Shown here piece by piece: positions 5,706 to 13,604 of a stretch of 49,219 nucleotides of DNA (position 1 is its first letter; each line of letters opens with the position of its first letter). The DNA is from a virus. The notes beneath the pieces were generated by a model, which saw nothing but the letters and a program-made list of their open reading frames with translations, made no database searches and had not been told where the DNA came from. A program made the translations under genes and the position numbers. Where the stretch lies: positions 1 through 49,219 of the IMG/VR virus record IMGVR_UViG_3300025759_000152; one strand, 5' to 3'.

Positions 5706-7820
5706 ATGGCAGAAGAAATGTTTGAAACAGATGAAGTCGTAGCAGCGGAGGATAGCAACGACAGTATCTTTCAACAGAAATCTAGTGTAATAACTTTTGT
5801 TGAAGATAGGTACAAAAGGGCAGAAGATCACAGATACTCTGATGAACAACGATGGCTAAAAGCCTATCGTAATTATCGTGGTTTGTATGGTTCCGATGTA
5901 CAATTTACAGATACAGAAAAGTCACGCATCTTTGTTAAGGTTACTAAGACTAAGACACTGGCAGCATATGGTCAGATTGTTGATGTTTTATTTGGTAACA
6001 ATAAGTTTCCTCTATCTGTAAATCCATCTGTATTACCTGATGGTGTAGCAGAATCAGTACACATAAATATTGATCCTAATGCAGCAGCAGCAGGAGAAGC
6101 ATTGAGTGCGGTTACACAAGACCCAGCACCTAGACCATACTTAATAGACGGTGACACAGAATTACAACCGGGTGAAACCCTTGTTGATCTACAGGCTAGA
6201 CTTGGCGGTATGCAAGACAAGTTAGCCCCTGTATCAGAAAAGATAGTTGAAGGTGATGGTACAACAGGCAATACAGTAACTTTTCATCCTGCTATGGTTG
6301 CAGCTAAAAAGATGGAAAAGAAAATCCATGACCAGTTACAAGAGTCTGGTGCATCTACTCATCTAAGAAGTATGTCATTTGAGATGGCACTCTTAGGTAC
6401 AGGTGTTATGAAAGGACCATTTGCCGTAGATAAAGAATATCCTAATTGGGGTGAAGATGGTCAGTATGATCCTATCATAAGAACAGTTCCAGAGTGTAGT
6501 CACGTAAGTGTTTGGGATTTTTATCCTGACCCTGAAGCTAAGTCTATGGATGATGCTGAGTATACAGTACAAAGACACAAGATGTCACGTACACAATTAC
6601 GTGCGCTAAAGTCACGTCCATACTTTATGGAAGACTCAGTTCAGTTAGCTGTAGATAAAGGACCAGACTATACCCAAAAGTACTGGGAAATGACTATGGA
6701 AGATGATGACACTCAACCAACATCAGAGCGTTGGGAAGTGTTAGAGTTCTGGGGTTACGTAGATGTTGATCTATTAGAAGAACATGGTGTTGATGTACCA
6801 TCTGAACTAGCAGAGCTAGATGAAGTTAACTGTAATATTTGGACATGTAATGGTGAAGTACTACGGTTTGTACTAAACCCATTCAAGCCTACACGTATTC
6901 CATACTACTCTGTACCATACGAGCATAACCCATACTCCTTCTTTGGCGTTGGTATTGCTGAAAACATGGATGATACACAGACATTGATGAACGGCTTTAT
7001 GAGAATGGCTATTGATAATGCTGCAATGTCTGGTAATCTTATCATTGAAGTAGATGAAACTAACTTAGTTCCGGGTCAAGATCTTTCTGTTTATCCCGGA
7101 AAAGTATTTCGTAGACAAGGGGGTGCGCCAGGACAAGCTATCTTCGGCACTAAGTTTCCTAATGTAGCCTCTGAAAACATGCAACTATTTGATAAAGCAA
7201 GGGTTTTAGCTGATGAGTCAACGGGATTCCCATCATTCGCACACGGACAAACAGGTGTTAGTGGTGTTGGTCGTACTGCTTCTGGTATTAGTATGCTTAT
7301 GTCTGCTGCCAACGGAAGTATCAGAACGGTTGTTAAAAACGTAGATGATTACTTAATTAGACCATTAGGTAAAGCATTCTTTGCGTTTAATATGCAGTTT
7401 GATTTTGATGAAGAGATTAAAGGTGATCTAGAAGTACACGCATCAGGTACAGAAAGCTTGATGGCTAACGAAGTACGTAGCCAACGCTTGATGCAGTTCT
7501 TACAGGTTGCACAAAATCCAGTACTTGCACCTTTTGCAAAAATGGATTATATTATACGAGAGATTGCGAAGAGCATGGATTTAGATCCTGATAAGGTTAC
7601 TAATTCTATGGGTGATGCAGCTATACAGGCTGAGATCTTAAAAGGTTTTCAAGCACCAGCACCTACACCAGAACAAGGAGTAGCTGGTCCTGAAGGTCAA
7701 GGTCCACAAGCGGTAGCTGATACAACTGGAGGTGGAGGATCACAAATAGGGATAGGTACTGCACCAGTTCCCGGAGAACAAGGATTTACAGGAAATGCAC
7801 CTCAAGCAGTTGGTCAATAA
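5706..7820 (+). CDS. Portal protein
   Basis: A 704-residue protein directly after the large terminase, the standard place and size for a podovirus portal. The N terminus (DEQRWLKAYRNYRGLYGSD, then KVTKTKTLAAYGQIVDVLFG) and the middle (YEHNPYSFFGVGIAENMDDT, then NGFMRMAIDNAAMSGN) match the pattern of P22/SU10-like portals in marine phages. The last 60 residues are a low-complexity G/P/Q tail. It forms the dodecameric channel for DNA entry and the platform for the tail. No clear SD sequence precedes ATG 5706; it may be coupled to terL. The end overlaps the next small gene by 26 bases. Confidence 0.9.
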   Translation: MAEEMFETDEVVAAEDSNDSIFQQKSSVITFVEDRYKRAEDHRYSDEQRWLKAYRNYRGLYGSDVQFTDTEKSRIFVKVTKTKTLAAYGQIVDVLFGNNKFPLSVNPSVLPDGVAESVHINIDPNAAAAGEALSAVTQDPAPRPYLIDGDTELQPGETLVDLQARLGGMQDKLAPVSEKIVEGDGTTGNTVTFHPAMVAAKKMEKKIHDQLQESGASTHLRSMSFEMALLGTGVMKGPFAVDKEYPNWGEDGQYDPIIRTVPECSHVSVWDFYPDPEAKSMDDAEYTVQRHKMSRTQLRALKSRPYFMEDSVQLAVDKGPDYTQKYWEMTMEDDDTQPTSERWEVLEFWGYVDVDLLEEHGVDVPSELAELDEVNCNIWTCNGEVLRFVLNPFKPTRIPYYSVPYEHNPYSFFGVGIAENMDDTQTLMNGFMRMAIDNAAMSGNLIIEVDETNLVPGQDLSVYPGKVFRRQGGAPGQAIFGTKFPNVASENMQLFDKARVLADESTGFPSFAHGQTGVSGVGRTASGISMLMSAANGSIRTVVKNVDDYLIRPLGKAFFAFNMQFDFDEEIKGDLEVHASGTESLMANEVRSQRLMQFLQVAQNPVLAPFAKMDYIIREIAKSMDLDPDKVTNSMGDAAIQAEILKGFQAPAPTPEQGVAGPEGQGPQAVADTTGGGGSQIGIGTAPVPGEQGFTGNAPQAVGQ

Positions 7821-7995
7821 CAAAGAACTCTATGATGAATTTCAAAAACATATAGATGATTTAATTTATATGAGACAGCGCACAATGGAATCAGCTAATG
7901 ATGCTGTGATAGTGTACAGACAGCAGGGTGCAATAGATGTACTCAGAAAGCTAAAACTACTAAAGGAAACAGTAAATGGTGGATCAACCAAGTGA
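7795..7995 (+). CDS. Small protein following portal, 66 aa
   Basis: ATG 7795 lies inside the portal's tail, preceded by CAGGA. The product is mostly helical: ELYDEFQKHIDDLIYMRQRT, then YRQQGAIDVLRKLKLLKETV. I recall a comparable short protein with the same LYDEF...IDxLI...YRxQGAIxxLRxLKxL pattern after portal genes in related marine phages. It may be a head-tail or portal accessory factor; this is by position only. It overlaps the start of the following large gene by 20 bases. Confidence 0.7.
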   Translation: MHLKQLVNNKELYDEFQKHIDDLIYMRQRTMESANDAVIVYRQQGAIDVLRKLKLLKETVNGGSTK

Positions 7996-10741
7996 GGAAG
8001 ACCGTCTTGGGTTTGTAAGGTCTTATGGTGTAGAACCTGTAACGGACATAAATACTGATCTTACTTTTAAAGACGCTGCTCTATCTGTTGCTGAAATGAC
8101 TCCTATAATAGGAGATGCTATGGCAGCAAAAGAAGTGTACGATGAGTTAATGAAGGAAGACCCTAATTACAAACTCATTGCTGCTTTAGGTGGTGCTGCT
8201 TTGATTGGTACTATTCCAGGAATAGGTGACGCAGCAGCAGCAGGTATACGTAAGGCTGCAGATGTAGCTAAACGTATTGAAGTTGATCCTGATGCTGTAG
8301 GTATGATGGGTGGTAACATTAGGCTAAAGCCTAAAGAGCAAGTAGATTTTGATGCAGAAATGGCTGCACTAGATGGAGCAGAAGATGCAACTACGTGGCA
8401 ACAAAATGCAAAAAAAGTTGTAAAAAAACGTGGCATTGATCTTGATGATAAAAAATCTCCAGAGGCTCTTGAGCTTCAAGAGTCTACTAGATTATTACTA
8501 GAAAACAAAATAACAAGAGATGAACATTTAGCTAATGTAGATAGATTAAAGCCTGTAGGCGAGTATGATCAACTACCTAGAGAACCTAGTGATAAGGCTT
8601 TAGTCTTTGCACTTGATAGTGGCAAAAGAGAAAAAGGTGTTTTTGTTTTAGATGATGAGACTGCATCCAAGTTAGGTGCGAATACATCTTCTTTAAAAGT
8701 AGGTGATCAATTTAATAGTAGATTAGATATACCTGCATATTTAGCACACGATACTTGGATTGTTGCTGGTACATCACCTGCAGTAAAAACAGCAGATGGC
8801 AAAGGTGTTACATCTTATGCAAAAGCTGTACACTTTGGTGGTGATGGTAAGCCTGTTAGATTTATTGCTTCACCACAACGAAGTGAAAAAATAGGAACTG
8901 GAGTAGAAAATAAAACAGGATATGCAACTGTATCAGGTACTGTAAAAGACTTAGACGCAGATGCAATACGTGCTACAGCAGCAGAGTTACTTGATGATCC
9001 TGATTGGGTGCAGGTAGGTTTTGACCCACGAAGACAGGGTGGATTTTACGTAAGAGCAGGTGAAAATAAACACGTACCTGTTAGAGAAGCAACTGAGGTC
9101 ATACAGATAGGACCATTAGTATTAGCAAAGAATGCTAAATTAGATTTAGAATACCAAGGATACAGTGAGGGCGGTATGGCAATAGAAGATCAAATGGAGA
9201 TGAACTTTGGAAAGGTTCCTGACAACACGATAGGAATAGATCCTGTATCAGGTAATGAAATACCGCTAGGCTCTACTGCAGAAAATGTACGAGATGATAT
9301 ACCAGCTAATCTTAGTGAGGGTGAGATAGTTGTCCCTGCTGATGTAGTAAACTTTCATGGTGTAAAACTATTTGAAGATCTACGTAGAGAAGCTAAGATG
9401 GGCTATGCTGAGATGGCAGAAGATGGACGCATAGGTGGAGAGCCTATGGATATGGATGAACCTGTGGAAGAAGATGAATTAGGTTTAGAACTTGCAGATC
9501 TAGAAATCATTGAACTTTCAGAAGACCCTGTAACTATGGACAAAGGTGGATATAATAGCAAACCACCTAAGTTTAAAAACAGATATGAAAAAATCATGTA
9601 CTATCTTACAAAGTTCATGCAGGACGAGGAAGAAGAAGAGAAAAAACTAAAAGGTCCATCTATAGCAGAACAGATAAACTTTGGAGGCAAGTACAACGAA
9701 GGTGGTATGGCTTCTGATGAACAACCTTTCTATTCACAAAAAGGTGGCTTTGATATGTCTAGGGCAGACGTACCTATAGGTTCTCCTATTGGTGATACAG
9801 GTACTGTGCCCACAGGAATGGTTGAACTTAGAGAATACATGAATGATGCAGGACACAAGATAGTTATTACTTTTGTTGATGGTGAACCTACTACAGATAT
9901 ACCTGTAGGTTATTACCCTGTATCTACCATTGTAACACCTTCACCTTCTGTGGCTACTCCTAGTGACAGGGATGATAAACCTTCTATGCCAATGCCAGAG
10001 GGAATAAACTATAAACAGCTTTCTGTACAAGAACTAACAGATATGGTATCAGGTCAGCAAGACTCTAAAATAACAAACATGGTATCAAAACTTGCTATGG
10101 CTTCAAACCCTGTTATGGGTGTCCTTATGAAAGTAGCAATGGCAGATCAATCTAGAAAACTTAAATCAGAAGTACAAAGACGTTTAGATGATCCTGCTAC
10201 TACTGATCTAGATAGAATGAAATTAAACAATCTAATGGAAATAGAAGGTGAGTCTACATTTATAGAAAGACTTTTTGGTAAAGAACCAGCTAAGATGATA
10301 GCAAAACCAAAAGACAATGAGGCTTTTGTTGCTGCTGCTATAGCAGATCCAGAAAAGTTTTTAGCTCCTGTAGAAGATGTTTATGAACCAGAGGTAACAA
10401 CACCCGAAGTATCTGGTCTTGATCCTGAAATAATGAAGCAAGTAGAACAGGCATCAAAAGAAGCTGCTGAAATAGCTTTTGGAGATAGGGTATCTACACC
10501 TCAACCTACTCCTGTAAATGAAATGTCTGATAGAGTTAAACAAGCAAGACAAAACACTCAAAAATTAATGAAAGATATGAGAGATAGGGGAGCTTCAAGA
10601 GAAGAAAGAACTGAGTCATTGAAAGCAGCAGCTAGAACAGAACAAGTTTTAAAAGATATGGACAGAGGTATTATAAGAGGTTTTGAAAAAGGCGGTTTAA
10701 TGCAAAGTAAAAAGAAGAAAGCTACTAAAAATAAAAAATAA
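7976..10741 (+). CDS. Large multidomain protein in head module
   Basis: A 921-residue acidic protein. Visible parts: a glycine/alanine-rich segment with PIIGDAMA (near 43) and TIPGIGDAAAAG (79-90), as in membrane-interacting pretoxin-like regions; a folded central part ending GFDPRRQGGFYVRAG...EVIQIGPLVLAK (about 347-385), which I recall from domains of large polyvalent phage proteins; then disordered acidic stretches with five glycine-pair motifs (YSEGGMA 397, DKGGYNSK 522, YNEGGMA 574, QKGGFDMS 589, FEKGGLMQ 902) and a KKKKATKNKK end. No catalytic motif is certain. Its place between portal and scaffold suggests a protein packaged in the head and perhaps injected. The function is unknown. 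Confidence 0.75.
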   Translation: MVDQPSEEDRLGFVRSYGVEPVTDINTDLTFKDAALSVAEMTPIIGDAMAAKEVYDELMKEDPNYKLIAALGGAALIGTIPGIGDAAAAGIRKAADVAKRIEVDPDAVGMMGGNIRLKPKEQVDFDAEMAALDGAEDATTWQQNAKKVVKKRGIDLDDKKSPEALELQESTRLLLENKITRDEHLANVDRLKPVGEYDQLPREPSDKALVFALDSGKREKGVFVLDDETASKLGANTSSLKVGDQFNSRLDIPAYLAHDTWIVAGTSPAVKTADGKGVTSYAKAVHFGGDGKPVRFIASPQRSEKIGTGVENKTGYATVSGTVKDLDADAIRATAAELLDDPDWVQVGFDPRRQGGFYVRAGENKHVPVREATEVIQIGPLVLAKNAKLDLEYQGYSEGGMAIEDQMEMNFGKVPDNTIGIDPVSGNEIPLGSTAENVRDDIPANLSEGEIVVPADVVNFHGVKLFEDLRREAKMGYAEMAEDGRIGGEPMDMDEPVEEDELGLELADLEIIELSEDPVTMDKGGYNSKPPKFKNRYEKIMYYLTKFMQDEEEEEKKLKGPSIAEQINFGGKYNEGGMASDEQPFYSQKGGFDMSRADVPIGSPIGDTGTVPTGMVELREYMNDAGHKIVITFVDGEPTTDIPVGYYPVSTIVTPSPSVATPSDRDDKPSMPMPEGINYKQLSVQELTDMVSGQQDSKITNMVSKLAMASNPVMGVLMKVAMADQSRKLKSEVQRRLDDPATTDLDRMKLNNLMEIEGESTFIERLFGKEPAKMIAKPKDNEAFVAAAIADPEKFLAPVEDVYEPEVTTPEVSGLDPEIMKQVEQASKEAAEIAFGDRVSTPQPTPVNEMSDRVKQARQNTQKLMKDMRDRGASREERTESLKAAARTEQVLKDMDRGIIRGFEKGGLMQSKKKKATKNKK

Positions 10742-10746
10742 ATCCA

Positions 10747-10777
10747 AATAACTATAAGGCCACTCAGCTACGGCTGA
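10747..10777 (+). promoter_or_regulatory. AATAACTA box and UACG hairpin before scaffold gene
   Basis: AATAACTA (10747-10754) differs by one base from the TATAACTA box at 3286. Ten bases later TCAGC-TACG-GCTGA (10764-10777) makes a five-pair hairpin with a C(UACG)G tetraloop, a very stable loop class. An AAGGAG ribosome site follows at 10787. This may be an mRNA 5' end or processing site for the scaffold/capsid transcript; no -35 is evident. Confidence 0.3.
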
Positions 10778-10799
10778 CCCCAGCATAAGGAGAAAACAA

Positions 10800-11768
10800 A
10801 TGGCTACAAGTGAAACAGCAAAACCAAACCCTATGGTAAAACCTGAAATCCCAAAAGTAATGATGGGAAGAGGAGGATACCTAAGTAATGAAGAACGTAT
10901 CAAGAAAGATGAAGAAGAGCTTCTAGCTCTGAAGAAAGAAGCACTAGGTATTACAGATGAAGAAAGTACTGAAGATAAACCCAGTAGCGAAGAGCCTGAA
11001 GCTGAACCAGTACAGGCAGAGGGTGATACCAAACAAGAAGAAAAACCAAAAGTTGAAGCACAAGAAGATGAATCCGAACTAAGTGCAGAAGAGAAAAACT
11101 TCAAGAAACGTTATGGTGATTTACGTAGGCACACACAGAAAAAAGAAGAAGAGTTCAACGCAAAACTAGAAGCACTACAAGCGCAGCTAGATAAAGCAAC
11201 AAAGAATGAACTCATACTTCCTAAAACTGATGAAGAGTTAGAGGCTTGGTCTAAAGAGTATCCCGATGTAGCAAGCATCATTGAGACTATAGCTGATAAG
11301 AAATCTAAGTCTACAGCTAAAGATCTAGAAGATCGTATGGCTGAGTTTGAAGAATTACGTATTACAGCTAAACGTGAAAAGGCAGAAGCTGAATTAGCTA
11401 GTATGCATCCTGACTTTTCTCAGATACGTGAAGACGATGCATTTCACAAATGGGCAGAGCAACAACCTAAATGGGTACAAGATGCTTTGTACGAGAATAC
11501 TGAAGATGCTAAGTCAGTAGCACGTGTAATTGATCTATATAAAGTAGATACAGGAATAGTAACTAAAAAGACTAACAGTTCTGACAAAGCAGCAGCTTCT
11601 TCAGTTAAGACAAAAGGAGCAGCTAAACCTGAAGCAGATGAAGCAAGTAAGTATATACGAGAGTCACAGGTAGCTGCAATGTCTATTAAAGAATACGAGA
11701 AGCGTCAGGAAGAAATACTTGATGCTCAACGTAACGGAAGATTTATTTACGATATGTCAAGAAAATAG
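10800..11768 (+). CDS. Capsid scaffold protein
   Basis: A 322-residue, highly charged protein immediately upstream of the capsid gene: an acidic, disordered first 95 residues, a long coiled coil (about 95-135, KKRYGDLRRHTQKKEEEF), a helical centre and a lysine-rich C-terminal part ending in FIYDMSRK. This is the typical composition and place of a podovirus scaffolding protein that directs procapsid assembly. AAGGAG lies eight bases before ATG 10800. Residues 22-28 (MGRGGYL) carry the glycine-pair motif seen in the preceding large protein. Confidence 0.85.
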   Translation: MATSETAKPNPMVKPEIPKVMMGRGGYLSNEERIKKDEEELLALKKEALGITDEESTEDKPSSEEPEAEPVQAEGDTKQEEKPKVEAQEDESELSAEEKNFKKRYGDLRRHTQKKEEEFNAKLEALQAQLDKATKNELILPKTDEELEAWSKEYPDVASIIETIADKKSKSTAKDLEDRMAEFEELRITAKREKAEAELASMHPDFSQIREDDAFHKWAEQQPKWVQDALYENTEDAKSVARVIDLYKVDTGIVTKKTNSSDKAAASSVKTKGAAKPEADEASKYIRESQVAAMSIKEYEKRQEEILDAQRNGRFIYDMSRK

Positions 11769-11796
11769 TTGACAAACTATATATTGTAGATAAAAC
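11769..11796 (+). promoter_or_regulatory. Promoter upstream of major capsid gene
   Basis: TTGACA (11769-11774), a perfect sigma-70 -35, directly follows the scaffold stop codon. Sixteen bases later is TAAAAC (11791-11796), a fair -10, within TAAAACTA, related to the TATAACTA box elsewhere. The spacing is slightly short, so strength is uncertain. It would give the capsid gene its own abundant transcript. Confidence 0.5.
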
Positions 11797-11800
11797 TATA

Positions 11801-11830
11801 GCATATACACAACAGTTAATGTGTGTATGC
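11801..11830 (+). promoter_or_regulatory. Hairpin in major capsid mRNA leader
   Basis: GCATATACAC (11801-11810) pairs with GTGTGTATGC (11821-11830) around a ten-base loop, ten pairs including one G-U. It starts just after the promoter candidate and has no U-tract, so it would sit at or near the 5' end of the capsid mRNA, where such hairpins often protect from decay. The remaining leader (11831-11996) shows weaker inverted repeats (11888-11903; 11948-11978), no open frame, and AAGGAG at 11982. Confidence 0.5.
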
Positions 11831-11996
11831 TTAATCAAGCACTAGCCACACAACAAGACTTACCTCAGAGTATAGGCCCAGCGCAACGAGAAAGCGCATT
11901 CTCAAAGCATAGCTGACTACCCTAATACAAAGAGCCTCTTCATGGTGGATATGTAGTGTACTAAACTCACGCCATATCTATAAGGAGATTTTAACT

Positions 11997-13064
11997 ATGG
12001 CTATTACATCAGCAAGTGGAGGCTTTGACGGCAACTTCAGCCCAATTATGTACTCCAAACAAGCACAGATTGCTTTAAGAAAAGCCTCTGTGATTAGCGC
12101 AATCACTAATAACTCATACTTTGGTGACATTGCAAATCAGGGTGACGTTGTACGCATCCAAAAAGAGCCAGACGTAACTGTTAATGCGCTAGAGCGTCAC
12201 ACAGCTATTTCTGTAGAGAAGTTAGATGACAGTGACTTCCAGCTAACCATTGACAAAGCTAACTATTTTGCTTTCAAAATGGATGACATTGAAGAGCAGT
12301 TCTCACACGTTGACTTCGTAAGCCTAGCTGCAGACAGAGCAGCATATAAAATGGCAGACGCTATTGACGTAGACGTACTATCTTACATGTCAGGCTACAC
12401 CACAGCAGGTGCATTAATCACAACTGTATCAGGAACTGCACAGCACCCAACAGCAGGTGAAATCAACGGTGAATTTTTAATTGCTAACCAGTTGGATGCT
12501 ACTGATATGGGTCAACTAGGTTCTGCTGACTCTGCATCAACAGCATACGCTACTGGTGACTCTATTCCACTAGCAGTACGTTTGCCAGGAGCAACTTCAC
12601 TATCTTCAGACACTGTATCACCATTGACAGTCGTAGCTCGTATGGCACGTCAAATGGACACAGCGAATGTTGACTCACGTGGACGTTGGTTGGTAGTAGA
12701 TCCAGTATTCATGGAAATGCTAAAAGATGAAGACTCACGTCTTCTCAACGCAGACTTCGGTGGAGCAGGTCTACAGAACGGTCTTGTAATGAACAACTTA
12801 CATGGCTTCGCAGTACACGTATCTAACAACCTACCTGCTAAAGGTACAGGTCCAGGTACATCAGGCTCACTAGCACAAGACGCTAACTACGGTGTGATCT
12901 TAGCTGGTCAGCAAGAAGCTGTAGCTACTGCAGAGCAGATCAACAAAGTTGAGAACTACAGAGATCCTGACTCATTTGCAGACATTGTACGTGGTATGCA
13001 CCTTTACGGACGTAAAATCTTACGCCCACAAGCATTGGTGTCAGCTATCTACAACGCTGCTTAA
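11997..13064 (+). CDS. Major capsid protein
   Basis: A 355-residue protein after the scaffold, with the N-terminal pattern FSPIMYSKQAQIALRKASVI, then NQGDVVRIQKEPDVTV and TIDKANYFAFKMDDIEEQ, which I know from HK97-fold capsid proteins of marine podoviruses. A strong AAGGAG lies nine bases before ATG 11997. The codons look more GC-rich and uniform than those of the neighbours, as expected for the most highly expressed gene. It has its own promoter candidate and leader hairpin upstream and a terminator-like hairpin downstream. Confidence 0.92.
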   Translation: MAITSASGGFDGNFSPIMYSKQAQIALRKASVISAITNNSYFGDIANQGDVVRIQKEPDVTVNALERHTAISVEKLDDSDFQLTIDKANYFAFKMDDIEEQFSHVDFVSLAADRAAYKMADAIDVDVLSYMSGYTTAGALITTVSGTAQHPTAGEINGEFLIANQLDATDMGQLGSADSASTAYATGDSIPLAVRLPGATSLSSDTVSPLTVVARMARQMDTANVDSRGRWLVVDPVFMEMLKDEDSRLLNADFGGAGLQNGLVMNNLHGFAVHVSNNLPAKGTGPGTSGSLAQDANYGVILAGQQEAVATAEQINKVENYRDPDSFADIVRGMHLYGRKILRPQALVSAIYNAA

Positions 13065-13077
13065 TCAAGTTAAACTT

Positions 13078-13106
13078 AGAGGCTGGCTATATGCTGGCCT
13101 CTTTGT
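13078..13106 (+). terminator. Terminator-like hairpin after capsid gene
   Basis: AGAGGC (13078-13083) pairs with GCCTCT (13097-13102); inner bases extend the stem to about ten pairs with two G-U pairs and a five-base loop. It is followed by TTTGTGCATTT, a weak U-tract. It probably reduces but does not abolish read-through into the tail genes. Confidence 0.55.
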
Positions 13107-13135
13107 GCATTTAAACACATAGAGGACATTCTCAA

Positions 13136-13591
13136 ATGGCAATTACAACGGCAATGTGCAACAGCTTCAAGCAAGAGCTACTTGGGGGTGTTCACGACTT
13201 AGACACAGACACATTAAAAATAGCTCTAATTAAAGCAACACCTACAGGTACATATGGTGCTGCAACTACAAACTACTCTGACGTGACAGGTAACAGTGAT
13301 GAAGCTACTGGTACAAACTACAGTGCAGGTGGGCAAAACTTAGGTGGGCCTACTGATGGTAGTTCTAGCATTATTAATCTATCTGGAAGCACTGCTTTTA
13401 TTGACTTTGCAGATGAAGTATTTTCTACTTTAACCATATCTGCAGATGGTGCTATTATATATAACGCATCACAGGCAAATAAAGCTATTGCAGTTTTTGA
13501 TTTTGGCAGTACAGTTACAGCAACTAATGGTGATTTCACTGTAGTATTCCCAACGCAGGACGCATCTAACGCAGTTATCCGCATAACATAA
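13136..13591 (+). CDS. Virion structural protein, decoration/head-tail type
   Basis: A 151-residue beta-rich protein opening MAITTAMCNSFKQELLGGVH and continuing TLKIALIKATPTGTYGAAT, with later IYNASQANKAIAVFDFGS and DFTVVFPTQDASNAVIRI. I recognise this as a widespread small structural protein of marine phages, usually placed after the capsid gene; it is normally left uncharacterised and may be a head-decoration or tail-fibre-adaptor protein. AGAGGA precedes the ATG by nine bases. No transmembrane segment or enzyme motif. Confidence 0.8.
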   Translation: MAITTAMCNSFKQELLGGVHDLDTDTLKIALIKATPTGTYGAATTNYSDVTGNSDEATGTNYSAGGQNLGGPTDGSSSIINLSGSTAFIDFADEVFSTLTISADGAIIYNASQANKAIAVFDFGSTVTATNGDFTVVFPTQDASNAVIRIT

Positions 13592-13604
13592 TAAGGCTCT
13601 ATAA

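Noticed and set aside
10697-11104. 135-codon minus-strand frame across the scaffold start
   Set aside because: Serine-rich antisense of the acidic scaffold N terminus; it would cover the scaffold promoter-like and ribosome sites.
11801-11830. Intrinsic terminator before the capsid gene
   Set aside because: The stem is good but is followed by TTAATCAAGC, not a U-tract, and a terminator directly before the capsid gene makes little sense.
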